Shown here: positions 29,542-37,425 of the stretch, in pieces
Layout: every line of letters starts with the position of its first letter
Position numbering within the stretch: position 1 is the stretch's first letter
Source of the DNA: Arcobacter iocasae
GTDB lineage: Bacteria > Campylobacterota > Campylobacteria > Campylobacterales > Arcobacteraceae
Assembly: GCF_042214795.1 (NCBI RefSeq)
Contig: NZ_CP090177.1
Location: 620,001 to 684,000 of the forward strand
Length of the DNA: 64,000 bases
Reading direction: 5' to 3'
Notes under the pieces: model-generated
The model's database searches: none
What the model was told of the DNA's origin: nothing
What the model saw: only the letters and a program-made list of their open reading frames with translations
Position numbers and translations under genes: made by a program

Positions 29542-29574
29542 ATTATATAAAAAAAAAGTCTCTAAAAAGTCTCT
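29542..29574 (-). promoter_or_regulatory. Adhesin promoter with a tandem 11-base repeat
   Basis: On the minus strand, two adjacent copies of AGAGACTTTTT (29574-29564 and 29563-29553) are followed five bases later by TATAAT (29547-29542). The expected transcript start is near 29535, about 23 bases before the adhesin ATG. Direct repeats of about 11 bases over the -35 region are the usual binding layout of OmpR/PhoB-type activators, and such a regulator is encoded at 36670-37404. Binding is inferred. Confidence 0.45.
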
Positions 29575-29627
29575 ATTATGAAAAATTAAAGTTTCTTATA
29601 ATCTTTATTATTATTTATTTTGATGAG

Positions 29628-30431
29628 TTATTTTATAGTGCTATTGTGAGTAATTATCTTAAATTCGGCACCTGAATTAGTATTATTAACTAAAAGTTTA
29701 CCTTTCATATTATTCTCAATTATTAATTTAGACATAAAAAGTCCAACTCCAGTTCCATTTTTTTTGCCATGGGTAAAAAAAGGTTTAAAAATATCTTCAA
29801 GGGGATTTACTTTTATTCCACCTGCATTGTCTTCTATTTTTAAAATAACTTCAGAATTTTCTTCTTTCACACTAATAGTAATTTTAGGATTTAATATTTT
29901 TCTATCTACTAATGCATCTTTTGCATTATTAAGAAGATTTATTAAAACTTGAGTATATTCATTTTTGTAACCAATTATTTTAGGATTTTTACTTACTCTT
30001 ATTTCAAGTAGTATATCATTTGCTTTTAAACTAGCACTTGTGAGTCTATATGCAGTATTTATTTGTTCTAAAACTTTAAACTCTTCTGTTTCTTTATTTG
30101 TTGTAAAAAAGTTTCTAAAATCATCAATTGTGTTTGACATATACTTTGTAATTATATTTAGATTTTCAATTGATTCTTTTAACTCTTCTTTTTTTACTTC
30201 CATATCTAAATTTAATTTACCTTCAATGGGAATAAATAATGAGGATATTTCCATCAAAGGCTGTCTCCATTGATGGGAAATATTATTTAACATTTCTCCC
30301 AAAGCAGCCATTTTATTTTGGGCAAATAAAAGCTTATCTTTTTCACGATTCTTTTTTATTTCAGTTTCAATAAGAATTTGTAATTCTTTATTTTTTTTTA
30401 ATAAAGATAAAAGTTCTTCTTTTTTATTCAT
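29628..30431 (-). CDS. Cytosolic sensor histidine kinase
   Basis: The 267-residue kinase has no membrane segment. Residues 1-40 are a charged coiled coil and are followed by the H-box ALGEMLNNISHQWRQPL with the phospho-accepting His53, a form common in Campylobacterota kinases. The ATPase domain shows NLLNNAKDAL (N-box), DNAGGI (G1), FFTHGKKNGTGVGLFMSK (F and G2 boxes) and a closing GAEFKI strand. With no input domain beyond the coiled coil, it may sense through a protein partner. It starts two bases after the WG-repeat lipoprotein gene and lies between the secretion genes and the adhesin, so regulation of the adhesin is a fair inference. The OmpR-type regulator at 36670-37404 is the nearest candidate partner. 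Confidence 0.88.
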   Translation of the reverse strand: MNKKEELLSLLKKNKELQILIETEIKKNREKDKLLFAQNKMAALGEMLNNISHQWRQPLMEISSLFIPIEGKLNLDMEVKKEELKESIENLNIITKYMSNTIDDFRNFFTTNKETEEFKVLEQINTAYRLTSASLKANDILLEIRVSKNPKIIGYKNEYTQVLINLLNNAKDALVDRKILNPKITISVKEENSEVILKIEDNAGGIKVNPLEDIFKPFFTHGKKNGTGVGLFMSKLIIENNMKGKLLVNNTNSGAEFKIITHNSTIK

Positions 30432-30433
30432 GT

Positions 30434-31150
30434 TTAGTAACCAAATCTTTGACCAAACTCAAAATCAGGTTTTACTATCTCTTCACCTTTAGTATCTATG
30501 TATCCTACTTTTTTATTTAAAACTACTTTTGTATATTTTGAATAAAAATTATTTATATAATCATATTTTGGCTCAATAATAACTTCACACTTTTTATTTA
30601 TAAAGCCCCATTTATCAGCAAGTTCAGTTCTTGCATATGAATTTACTATAGGAAATATTTCATCATATTTCCCCTCTAATAACACTTTCATACTATTTGA
30701 AATACAACCCCATTTATTATTTGGAAACTGTACAAAAGCAACTCCATCTATAAACTCTTTTGCATCTAAATAAAATGGCTTTTGTACTATCTTAAATTTT
30801 TTATTCACATAACCATATTTGTCATTTTCTTTTATAATAAAAAACTCGTTATATAGTTTTGAAATATAGTCATATCTTGCTTCTAATAAAAATTCATTTT
30901 TATCATTAATTATTCCATATTTATTGTCTAATTTAACAATAGAATAATATTCACTATCTTTATTCTTTTCATTAATACTTGCAAAAGGATTGGCATCTTC
31001 ATAGACTTTGTTGATATTAAGTTTATCTTTCTCTTGTAAAATCATATACTTATTATCTTTTATTACAAGTACTGAATTATCTTTTGAACTACATCCCATT
31101 ATTAAAAAAGAAGTTGCCATAGTTAAAACTAATAAGTACAATTTATTCAT
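30434..31150 (-). CDS. WG-repeat lipoprotein of the adhesin secretion operon
   Basis: The 238-residue protein begins with a lipoprotein signal, MNKLYLLVLTMATSFLIMGC, in which Cys20 is the lipidation site. It then holds about five WG (KWG-type) repeats, visible as KYGIINDKNEFLLEARYDYI, KYGYVNKKFKIV, KWGCISNSMKVLLEGKYDEI, KWGFINKKCEVIIEPKYDYI and KVGYIDTKGEEIV. WG repeats are predicted beta-structures of largely unknown function. The ATG at 31150 has an AAAGGA site and a proper lipobox; an in-frame start ten codons upstream would lengthen the signal needlessly and overlap the HlyD gene. It lies 10 bases after the HlyD-like gene and 2 bases before the kinase gene. It could be a periplasmic accessory to secretion or a signal input to the kinase; neither is shown. 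Confidence 0.82.
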   Translation of the reverse strand: MNKLYLLVLTMATSFLIMGCSSKDNSVLVIKDNKYMILQEKDKLNINKVYEDANPFASINEKNKDSEYYSIVKLDNKYGIINDKNEFLLEARYDYISKLYNEFFIIKENDKYGYVNKKFKIVQKPFYLDAKEFIDGVAFVQFPNNKWGCISNSMKVLLEGKYDEIFPIVNSYARTELADKWGFINKKCEVIIEPKYDYINNFYSKYTKVVLNKKVGYIDTKGEEIVKPDFEFGQRFGY

Positions 31151-31160
31151 AATATTTCCT

Positions 31161-32600
31161 TTATCTTTCATGCAATGCATTATCTTTTGTTTTTAATATA
31201 GGTTTCAAAATAAAATCAAGTATTGTTTTTTTACCCGTGATAATATCAACTGTAGCAACCATCCCTGGTATAATTGGAAGTTTTACACCATTTCTTTCAA
31301 GATAGTTTTTATTAGTTTTAATTAAAACTCTATAATAACTTTTACCCTCTTTTGATTCTTTGTCTATGATACTATCAGCAGAAATCTCAATAATTTTACC
31401 TTCAAGTCCCCCATAAATAGAAAAATCATATGCAGTGATTTTTACTATTGCTTTTTGACTTGGATTAATGAAGGCAATATCTTTTGGACTAATTTTTGCT
31501 TCTACAACTAAAACATCACTTTCTGGAACTATTTCCATAAGGTCAACCCCTGGTTGAACAACTCCTCCAATTGTATTGTAATAAAGCTCTTTTACAATTC
31601 CATCAACTGGTGAAGTAATAGTTGTCCTTGCGACTTTATCTTTATCACCTACTAGTTTTGCTTCAAACTTATTAATTGAACTTGCAGTTTCTTGAAGCTT
31701 TTTAGAAGCTTCTGCTTTAAAGGTATTAATCTTTTCTGTTATTCTACTTTTTGCTTCATCAATTGCTAATTTTGACCTTTTTACTGATAATAAAGCAGCT
31801 TCCAAATCACCTGTAGTTTTGTTATACTCTTTTTCAACATCTAATAAATCATATTTTGATTTAACACCTCTATTTACAAGTCTTTGAATTGTAACTCTTT
31901 GTTCTTTTATGATGTTGTAACTTTTGCTCAAATTTTTAATTGTATTTTCTATCTCTTTTAACTCTTGTTCTTTTTGTCCAGCTTGATTTTGTAATACTTT
32001 TACAGATGATTTTAGTTCATTAAATCTATTTACTAACAAACTCTTTTCCAAAATATCATATCTAGAAGAATCATTCATAACTTCTTTTGGAAAAACTAAA
32101 GTTGGTAACTCTTTATTAATGTCAATATTTGATTCAACTTCTAATCTAACTTTTACAGCAAGCAGACTTAAATACTCTTGTTTACTCTCTTCTAGCGTTG
32201 CTTGAAATCTTGTTGTATCAATTTTCATTAAAGGGGTACCTTTTTTTACAATTTGTCCCTCTTTTACTAAAATTTCTGAAATAATACCACCATCAAGTGA
32301 TTGTATTTTTTGTATCTTATCTGTAGGAATTACTTTTCCTTGACCTCTTGCTAATTCATCAATCTCAGCAAAGGCTGCCCAAATAATTGCAATAGTAAAT
32401 AATGAGATAATAAACAAAAAAAGTATATTTGCAAATTTTGTTGGACTTTCATTTGCATTTGAATAACTTGTATATATAAACTCTAAATCTTTTGTTTCAC
32501 TATTTTCAAGTCCATAAAGTTTTTTAAACCAACCAAAAAAATTACCATTTAGGTCTTTTACATGAAATACTTGTGACAACAATAATCTTACTTTACTCAT
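31161..32600 (-). CDS. HlyD/LapC-family membrane fusion protein of the type I secretion system
   Basis: The 479-residue periplasmic adaptor joins the ABC transporter to the TolC channel. A cytosolic N-terminus of about 55 residues leads to one membrane helix (residues 57-78, ending WAAFAEI). The HlyD lipoyl half-motif GKVIPTDKIQKIQSLDGGII and ILVKEGQIVKKGTPLMKID follow. A long coiled-coil hairpin (about 120-300) precedes the second lipoyl half, TITSPVDGIVKELYYNTIGG. The C-terminal beta-barrel contains EIVPESD and ends in the typical PGMVATVDIITGKKTIL. The start chosen is the ATG at 32600, with an AAGGTGG site, overlapping the ABC gene stop by eight bases; the longer frame from 32663 lacks family similarity. 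It lies in an operon with the ABC and TolC genes, upstream of the adhesin. Confidence 0.92.
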   Translation of the reverse strand: MSKVRLLLSQVFHVKDLNGNFFGWFKKLYGLENSETKDLEFIYTSYSNANESPTKFANILFLFIISLFTIAIIWAAFAEIDELARGQGKVIPTDKIQKIQSLDGGIISEILVKEGQIVKKGTPLMKIDTTRFQATLEESKQEYLSLLAVKVRLEVESNIDINKELPTLVFPKEVMNDSSRYDILEKSLLVNRFNELKSSVKVLQNQAGQKEQELKEIENTIKNLSKSYNIIKEQRVTIQRLVNRGVKSKYDLLDVEKEYNKTTGDLEAALLSVKRSKLAIDEAKSRITEKINTFKAEASKKLQETASSINKFEAKLVGDKDKVARTTITSPVDGIVKELYYNTIGGVVQPGVDLMEIVPESDVLVVEAKISPKDIAFINPSQKAIVKITAYDFSIYGGLEGKIIEISADSIIDKESKEGKSYYRVLIKTNKNYLERNGVKLPIIPGMVATVDIITGKKTILDFILKPILKTKDNALHER

Positions 32601-34755
32601 TTTTGCCACCTTGATTTGGTTTATATAGACCTTCTTTGGGACCATCAAAAACAATATTTCCATTATCTAAAACAATGACTCTATCAACAAGCTCTAATAT
32701 TGAAGTTTTATGAGTAACAATAATTACAGTCTTATCATGAATAATATTCTTTAGTTTACCTATAAAAGCTTTTTCAGTTTGACTATCCATTGAATTTGTT
32801 GGTTCATCTAACATCAAAATATTTGGATCTGAAATAAGTGCTCTTGCTAAAGTTACACTTTGTCTCTCACCTCCACTTAATCCATCACCTCTTTCACCTA
32901 CCATTAAATCAAAACCAGCTTCATGTCTACCCAAGAACTCATCAAGGCCAGCGATTTTTGATACAGATATTAACTCTTCATCAGATACATATTGTTCACC
33001 AATTGTTATATTATCTTTAATAGTTCCCATAAATAAAAATGGCTCTTGAGGAACTACACCAATTGAACTTCTTAAATCAATGGGGTCAATTTGTCTAACA
33101 TCAACTTCATCCACCAATATTGAACCATTGGTTGGCTCATATAGATTCATAATAAGTTTTAATAAAGTAGATTTTCCTGTACCAATTTTTCCTAATATTG
33201 CTACTTTTTCACCTTTTTTAATTGTTACATTAAGATTATTCAGAATCTTATATTTACTTTCTTTATATGAAAAGTCAACATTTTTAAATTCAATATCACC
33301 ATTTAAATTAGGTCTACTAATATAATTCTTATTTTCTTTTTCAACTGGCATTTTCATAATTTCATCTAAATTATTCAAGGAAAGCATTGTTTTATCGTAT
33401 CTCATTATTAAAGAAACTAATTGTGAGACAGGTGCTATTGTTCTACCATTTAACATCATTGATGCAATAATTGCACCCATTGTTATATCACCCTTACCTG
33501 CTAAATAGACTCCACCTGCTACAATTGCTATATTTGAAAACTGTGCTATGTAAGCTGTAAAGAAGGTAATGCTTTGAGATAAAAACTGCCCTTTATCTGC
33601 ATAATGTACAGTTTTGCCAACACTTTGATCCCAATTTGTTCTCATTCTATTTTGAGCTTTTACACTTTTAATAATTTCAAGTCCAGTAACCGTCTCAATT
33701 AATGTAGTTTGTTTTATTTGCTCTTCTTTTACTGATTTTTCGATTATACTCTTTAGGGGTCTTTGCATATACCAAGATGTACCAATTGAAATAATTACAG
33801 TTGAAAGAGTAATTAAGACAAGTGGTCCAGAGATATAAAATATTACAATTATAAAAAATATAGCAAAAGGAAAATCTACAAAAGCAGCAACTGTTGCACT
33901 TGTAAAAAACTCTCTAACACTCTCAAATGATTGTAATCTACTAACAAATTGTCCTGTTGAAGCTGGTTTTGAATCAATCTTTATATTTAATACATGGTTA
34001 AATATTTTATTTGCAATAATTGTATCAGTTCTTTTACTAGCTATTCCTAAAAAATATGATCTCAATATTTTCATTATAAAATCAAATAGCATCACAAAAC
34101 TAATACCAATAAAAAGTACCCACATAGTATCAATAGCATTATTTGGCAAGACTCTGTCATAAACATTCATTGTAAATAAAGGAGTTGCAAGAATAAAAAG
34201 ATTTATAAATAAAGATACTAATATCACTTGATTGTAAATACCTTTATTTCTAGCTAGTGTTCCCCAAAACCACTCTTTTGGTGTTTCTACAAGAATCTCT
34301 TTGTCTATTCTATTATTAAAATTGTATTCTGGTTTTATTATTATTACTTCACCTATAAACTCTGAATTTAATTTTTCTAAAGACATTTCACTCTCTCCAG
34401 AACTAACACCTGGAAGTATTATTTTAGCAATGGAAGTTTTTTCATTATAATCTAAAAGAACACAAGACCTGTCCTTTTCCAATAATAAAACTGCTGGTAA
34501 TGCCAGTTTTGTAAGATTTTCAACCTTATCTCTTTTTACATTCTTTGTTGTAAGTCCAATTCTTTTAGAAGCTTTTAAAAACATAGGTAAATCGAAAGAT
34601 CTGTTATGTATTGGTAGGTTAAATTTTAAAGAGCCTGCTGAAGTCTCTCTTTTATAATATTTTGCTAAAAAAAGTAAACACTCTAATAGCGTATCCACTT
34701 CTCTTCTATCTTGTAAGGTATTTAAATCTCGTTCTTCATTTTCTATGTTACTCAA
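32593..34755 (-). CDS. Type I secretion ABC transporter, LapB-like, with degenerate C39 domain
   Basis: This 720-residue inner-membrane permease/ATPase drives adhesin export. Residues 1-150 resemble a C39 peptidase domain. The region that would hold the catalytic cysteine reads DTLLECLLFLAKYYKRE, with no C39 active-site pattern, so it probably recognises substrate without cutting it, as in HlyB and LapB. Five or six helices follow (about 170-450). The nucleotide domain has Walker A GKIGTGKST (about 520), the signature LSGGERQ (about 625), Walker B ILMLDEP with the catalytic glutamate (about 645), and an H-loop in VIIVTHK. The start is TTG with an AAAGG site; no in-frame ATG is nearby. It follows tolC by 20 bases and overlaps the HlyD gene. 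Confidence 0.93.
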   Translation of the reverse strand: MSNIENEERDLNTLQDRREVDTLLECLLFLAKYYKRETSAGSLKFNLPIHNRSFDLPMFLKASKRIGLTTKNVKRDKVENLTKLALPAVLLLEKDRSCVLLDYNEKTSIAKIILPGVSSGESEMSLEKLNSEFIGEVIIIKPEYNFNNRIDKEILVETPKEWFWGTLARNKGIYNQVILVSLFINLFILATPLFTMNVYDRVLPNNAIDTMWVLFIGISFVMLFDFIMKILRSYFLGIASKRTDTIIANKIFNHVLNIKIDSKPASTGQFVSRLQSFESVREFFTSATVAAFVDFPFAIFFIIVIFYISGPLVLITLSTVIISIGTSWYMQRPLKSIIEKSVKEEQIKQTTLIETVTGLEIIKSVKAQNRMRTNWDQSVGKTVHYADKGQFLSQSITFFTAYIAQFSNIAIVAGGVYLAGKGDITMGAIIASMMLNGRTIAPVSQLVSLIMRYDKTMLSLNNLDEIMKMPVEKENKNYISRPNLNGDIEFKNVDFSYKESKYKILNNLNVTIKKGEKVAILGKIGTGKSTLLKLIMNLYEPTNGSILVDEVDVRQIDPIDLRSSIGVVPQEPFLFMGTIKDNITIGEQYVSDEELISVSKIAGLDEFLGRHEAGFDLMVGERGDGLSGGERQSVTLARALISDPNILMLDEPTNSMDSQTEKAFIGKLKNIIHDKTVIIVTHKTSILELVDRVIVLDNGNIVFDGPKEGLYKPNQGGKNE

Positions 34756-34775
34756 AATAGACCTTTCTTCTAATT

Positions 34776-36590
34776 TTAATTATATTTTAAATATAACTCT
34801 TGATGTTTATTTATGCCATCAATTGAGGGCTTGTTTTTACTCAACTCTTTAGATAATGTTTTAATTTCTTCTTGTGCATCTGAATAACTTTTATAAACTC
34901 CATATAAAACTTTTGTATATTTTTTATCTTTTCCAAATTCATAAATAAATGCTTTATCAGCTATGTTATTATTTAAAACAAATTCTCTAGCTCTATCTAA
35001 TTCAGTAAAAGTAGCTAAATTTATGGTAAAACTATCTTTTGATACAGCTAATAAGGCATTGTCACTATTAGTTTTTATTTCAGTTAAGTTTTTTTTCTTC
35101 TCAATTTTATTTTCTGGTTTTACTATCTCTTTTATATCTGTACCTTGTAACTTATTTTTTTCTTCAGATAACCTAAAAGATTCAATTATTGAACTATCTG
35201 TATCACTTATCAAACTATTTAAATCTTCTTGTGTAGTCTTATTTTGTTTATCTGGTTTAAACTCTATTATTCTTGGTTTTATCTCTTCACAATTTTGATT
35301 CTTTGATTCTAATATATTATCTGTCAATGATGAAAAATTATACATCAATTGATAATAGTTTACTATTCTATTATATTCTACATCTATTAATGTTTTTACT
35401 GACTCAAACAATTCATCTTGTGCATTTAATATATCTATAAAAGTTCTGGTACCTGCTGAAAACTGCTCTTTATATATATCTACTATATTTGTATTCGCTT
35501 TTACATACTCTTCTATTTCTGCTATTCTTTCTTTATATTTTTCATTTTTTCCATATAGTGATTTTACATTAGAAACTATTTCACCTGTGATATCATCCAG
35601 ATTCTTTTTTTGTTCATTTAAAAATATTCTTTCTTGTTCGGTTGCTATTTTATCTTTATTGCCATTATATAAATTCCAATTAAGGTTCAATCTTGCCGCA
35701 ACATTTTTTGTTGTTCCATCTCCTAACAAATCTATATCTTTATCTAATGATGCTCTTAACTCTAAATTTAGTTTTGGTAGAAACTCTCCTTTTGCTTGTG
35801 CTATTTTTTCTCTTTGTGCTTTTATTTTCTCTATTTGTTCTTTTATTTTACTATTATCTAATACTGCTCTTTTGATAGCCTCTTCTAATGTTTTTGGTAT
35901 CTTTGATTCATCTATTACGGGTCTACAAATCTTACCTTTTGGCTTTACACCTACATATCTTGTATATGATGCTATTGCTGTATCTTTTTTATCTTCTTCA
36001 TCTATATATTTATCTTTTACTAAATGCAATTTTGATCTTACTTGATAAGTCTCTAATATCTCTCCACTTATCTTCTCATTCTCTTGTGCTATTATCATAT
36101 TATCTTCATTTAGTTTTACCATATTTTTGGTAACTCTTAATCTCTCTTCACTTTTTACTAAATCCGTATATACTTTTACTGCTTCTAATACTGTTGATTC
36201 TATTGCATCAAAGCTTCTATATCTATTTGATAAATCCTCATATTTTGATTGTGCTACTTGTGATGGTGTTATCCCTCCATCATACAAATATTGTCTTAGT
36301 ATTACTGTTGCTAAAAATCCATCTTGTTTTGTCCATTCCCCATCTGTGCTTGAACTCTTTCTATCCTTATTATCTTTTGAGCTTTCTAAATATGTCTCTA
36401 GATTTACTGTTGGTAAATAATTACCCTCTCTGTCATCTACATATTTACTATATCCTTTTTGATTTTCTAATTCTGACTGAACATTTGGATTATTTATTAA
36501 AACTTTTGATACTGTATCTTTTAAACTTACAGCATTTAATTCAATTAAGAATAAGGAAAAAGCAAAAATGATAAAAAATAGTTTTTTCAT
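34776..36590 (-). CDS. TolC-family outer-membrane channel with C-terminal SPOR domain
   Basis: The 604-residue exit duct of the type I system has a signal peptide at residues 1-20 (ending LIELNA). Two outer-membrane-efflux halves follow at about 25-230 and 235-420, with KILN-like TolC features such as AVKVYTDLVKSEERL and GTRTFIDILNAQDELF. After a low-complexity linker (about 430-515), the C-terminus from about 520 (FTINLATFTELDRAREFV to the end) looks like a SPOR peptidoglycan-binding domain. Most TolC proteins end near residue 450-490, so this extension is unusual but not unknown in LapE-type channels. Residues 38-487 are identical to those of the second tolC at 37426-38910. It starts the operon, with AAGGAAATCC before the ATG and a TATAAT box at 36646-36651. 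Confidence 0.9.
   Translation of the reverse strand: MKKLFFIIFAFSLFLIELNAVSLKDTVSKVLINNPNVQSELENQKGYSKYVDDREGNYLPTVNLETYLESSKDNKDRKSSSTDGEWTKQDGFLATVILRQYLYDGGITPSQVAQSKYEDLSNRYRSFDAIESTVLEAVKVYTDLVKSEERLRVTKNMVKLNEDNMIIAQENEKISGEILETYQVRSKLHLVKDKYIDEEDKKDTAIASYTRYVGVKPKGKICRPVIDESKIPKTLEEAIKRAVLDNSKIKEQIEKIKAQREKIAQAKGEFLPKLNLELRASLDKDIDLLGDGTTKNVAARLNLNWNLYNGNKDKIATEQERIFLNEQKKNLDDITGEIVSNVKSLYGKNEKYKERIAEIEEYVKANTNIVDIYKEQFSAGTRTFIDILNAQDELFESVKTLIDVEYNRIVNYYQLMYNFSSLTDNILESKNQNCEEIKPRIIEFKPDKQNKTTQEDLNSLISDTDSSIIESFRLSEEKNKLQGTDIKEIVKPENKIEKKKNLTEIKTNSDNALLAVSKDSFTINLATFTELDRAREFVLNNNIADKAFIYEFGKDKKYTKVLYGVYKSYSDAQEEIKTLSKELSKNKPSIDGINKHQELYLKYN
35130..36481 (-). repeat. Direct repeat copy 1: shared 1352 bp core of the two tolC genes
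   Basis: Aligned at a constant offset of 2317 bases with 37447-38798, no gap is needed, and no mismatch was found in the lines compared or in the translations. The match breaks sharply at both ends although the flanking coding sequence remains recognisably homologous at the 5' end. Confidence 0.9.
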
Positions 36591-36632
36591 GGATTTCCTT
36601 AATATAAAACATGCATATAATTTATTTTGTTA

Positions 36633-36651
36633 TATAATTATATGAATTATA
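36633..36651. promoter_or_regulatory. Divergent promoters of the secretion operon and the response regulator
   Basis: In the 79 bases between tolC and the regulator gene, the minus strand has TTTTGCTATAATTC (hexamer 36651-36646) facing tolC. The plus strand has TTATATAATTATATG (hexamer 36633-36638) facing the regulator. The two sites nearly overlap, so a regulator bound here could affect both. Confidence 0.5.
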
Positions 36652-36669
36652 GCAAAACTAGGTTAATAA

Positions 36670-37404
36670 ATGATTACGAATAAGTTACAAAATATTAATA
36701 ATAAAAGTTTACTTGATAAAATTCTAAAAGACATAAATGTCATATATATAGAAGATGAAATTAATATTAGAATGAATATAACTAAAACACTAAAACTTAT
36801 TGTAAATAGTGTTTTTGATCTTCCAGATACAATAAATGCACTTGATATATTAAATAATAATAAAGTTGATTTAATTATTTGTGATATAAATTTGCCAAAA
36901 CAAAATGGAATTGATTTTATTAAAATAGTTCGACAAAAATTCCCAAAAATACCAACAATTTTATTAAGTGCTTCAACTGATAAAAAATATTTATTAGAAG
37001 CTACAAGATTGAAATTGATTGATTATTTAGTAAAACCAATTGATTTTACTATTCTTCAAAGTGCCTTACATAAAGTTGCACTTGAGATATTAGAAGAAGG
37101 TAAATATATACTTAAATTTAAAGATGATATTTATTATAACTATATAGAAAAAAAACTATATAAACAAAATATTGAAAATGATATTCCTTTAACATCAAAT
37201 GAAATTTTATTATTAGACTTTCTTATTATTCATGACCAGAGACTTATCTCACAAGAAGAAATAAAAGCTACCATTTGGGATGAAGAAGAGTATGCTACTG
37301 ATTCTGCGTTAAAGAATTTAATTAGTAAATTACGAAAAAAAATAGGTAAAAATAGTATTATAAATACATCTGGATTTGGTTACAAAATAAACTATAATAG
37401 TTAG
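36670..37404 (+). CDS. OmpR-family response regulator
   Basis: This 244-residue DNA-binding regulator is the only convincing plus-strand gene of the window. The receiver domain (residues 22-135) has the acidic pair E28 and D29 in VIYIEDE, the phospho-acceptor Asp72 in LIICDINLPKQNG, the switch Ser100 in PTILLSAS and Lys122 in LVKPIDF. The winged-helix output domain (about 150-243) contains LTSNEILLLDFLI, ISQEEIKATIW, SALKNLISKLRKKI and the wing NTSGFGYKI. It diverges from the secretion operon and lies between the two near-identical tolC genes. A cognate kinase is not adjacent; the kinase at 29628-30431 in the same locus is the best candidate. Control of adhesin export and expression is an inference from position. 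Confidence 0.92.
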   Translation: MITNKLQNINNKSLLDKILKDINVIYIEDEINIRMNITKTLKLIVNSVFDLPDTINALDILNNNKVDLIICDINLPKQNGIDFIKIVRQKFPKIPTILLSASTDKKYLLEATRLKLIDYLVKPIDFTILQSALHKVALEILEEGKYILKFKDDIYYNYIEKKLYKQNIENDIPLTSNEILLLDFLIIHDQRLISQEEIKATIWDEEEYATDSALKNLISKLRKKIGKNSIINTSGFGYKINYNS

Positions 37405-37418
37405 TTTTTTATTATAGT
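37391..37418. terminator. Possible bidirectional terminator between regulator and second tolC
   Basis: ACTATAATA (37391-37399) pairs with TATTATAGT (37410-37418) across a ten-base loop that includes a T-run. The stem overlaps the regulator stop codon and lies just past the stop of the convergent tolC copy. It contains few G or C bases and is weak. Confidence 0.35.
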
Positions 37419-37425
37419 CTATTTA

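Noticed and set aside
35587..36571. Several plus-strand frames repeated at 37904-38801
   Set aside because: They are antisense shadows of the two tolC genes and repeat only because the genes share a core.
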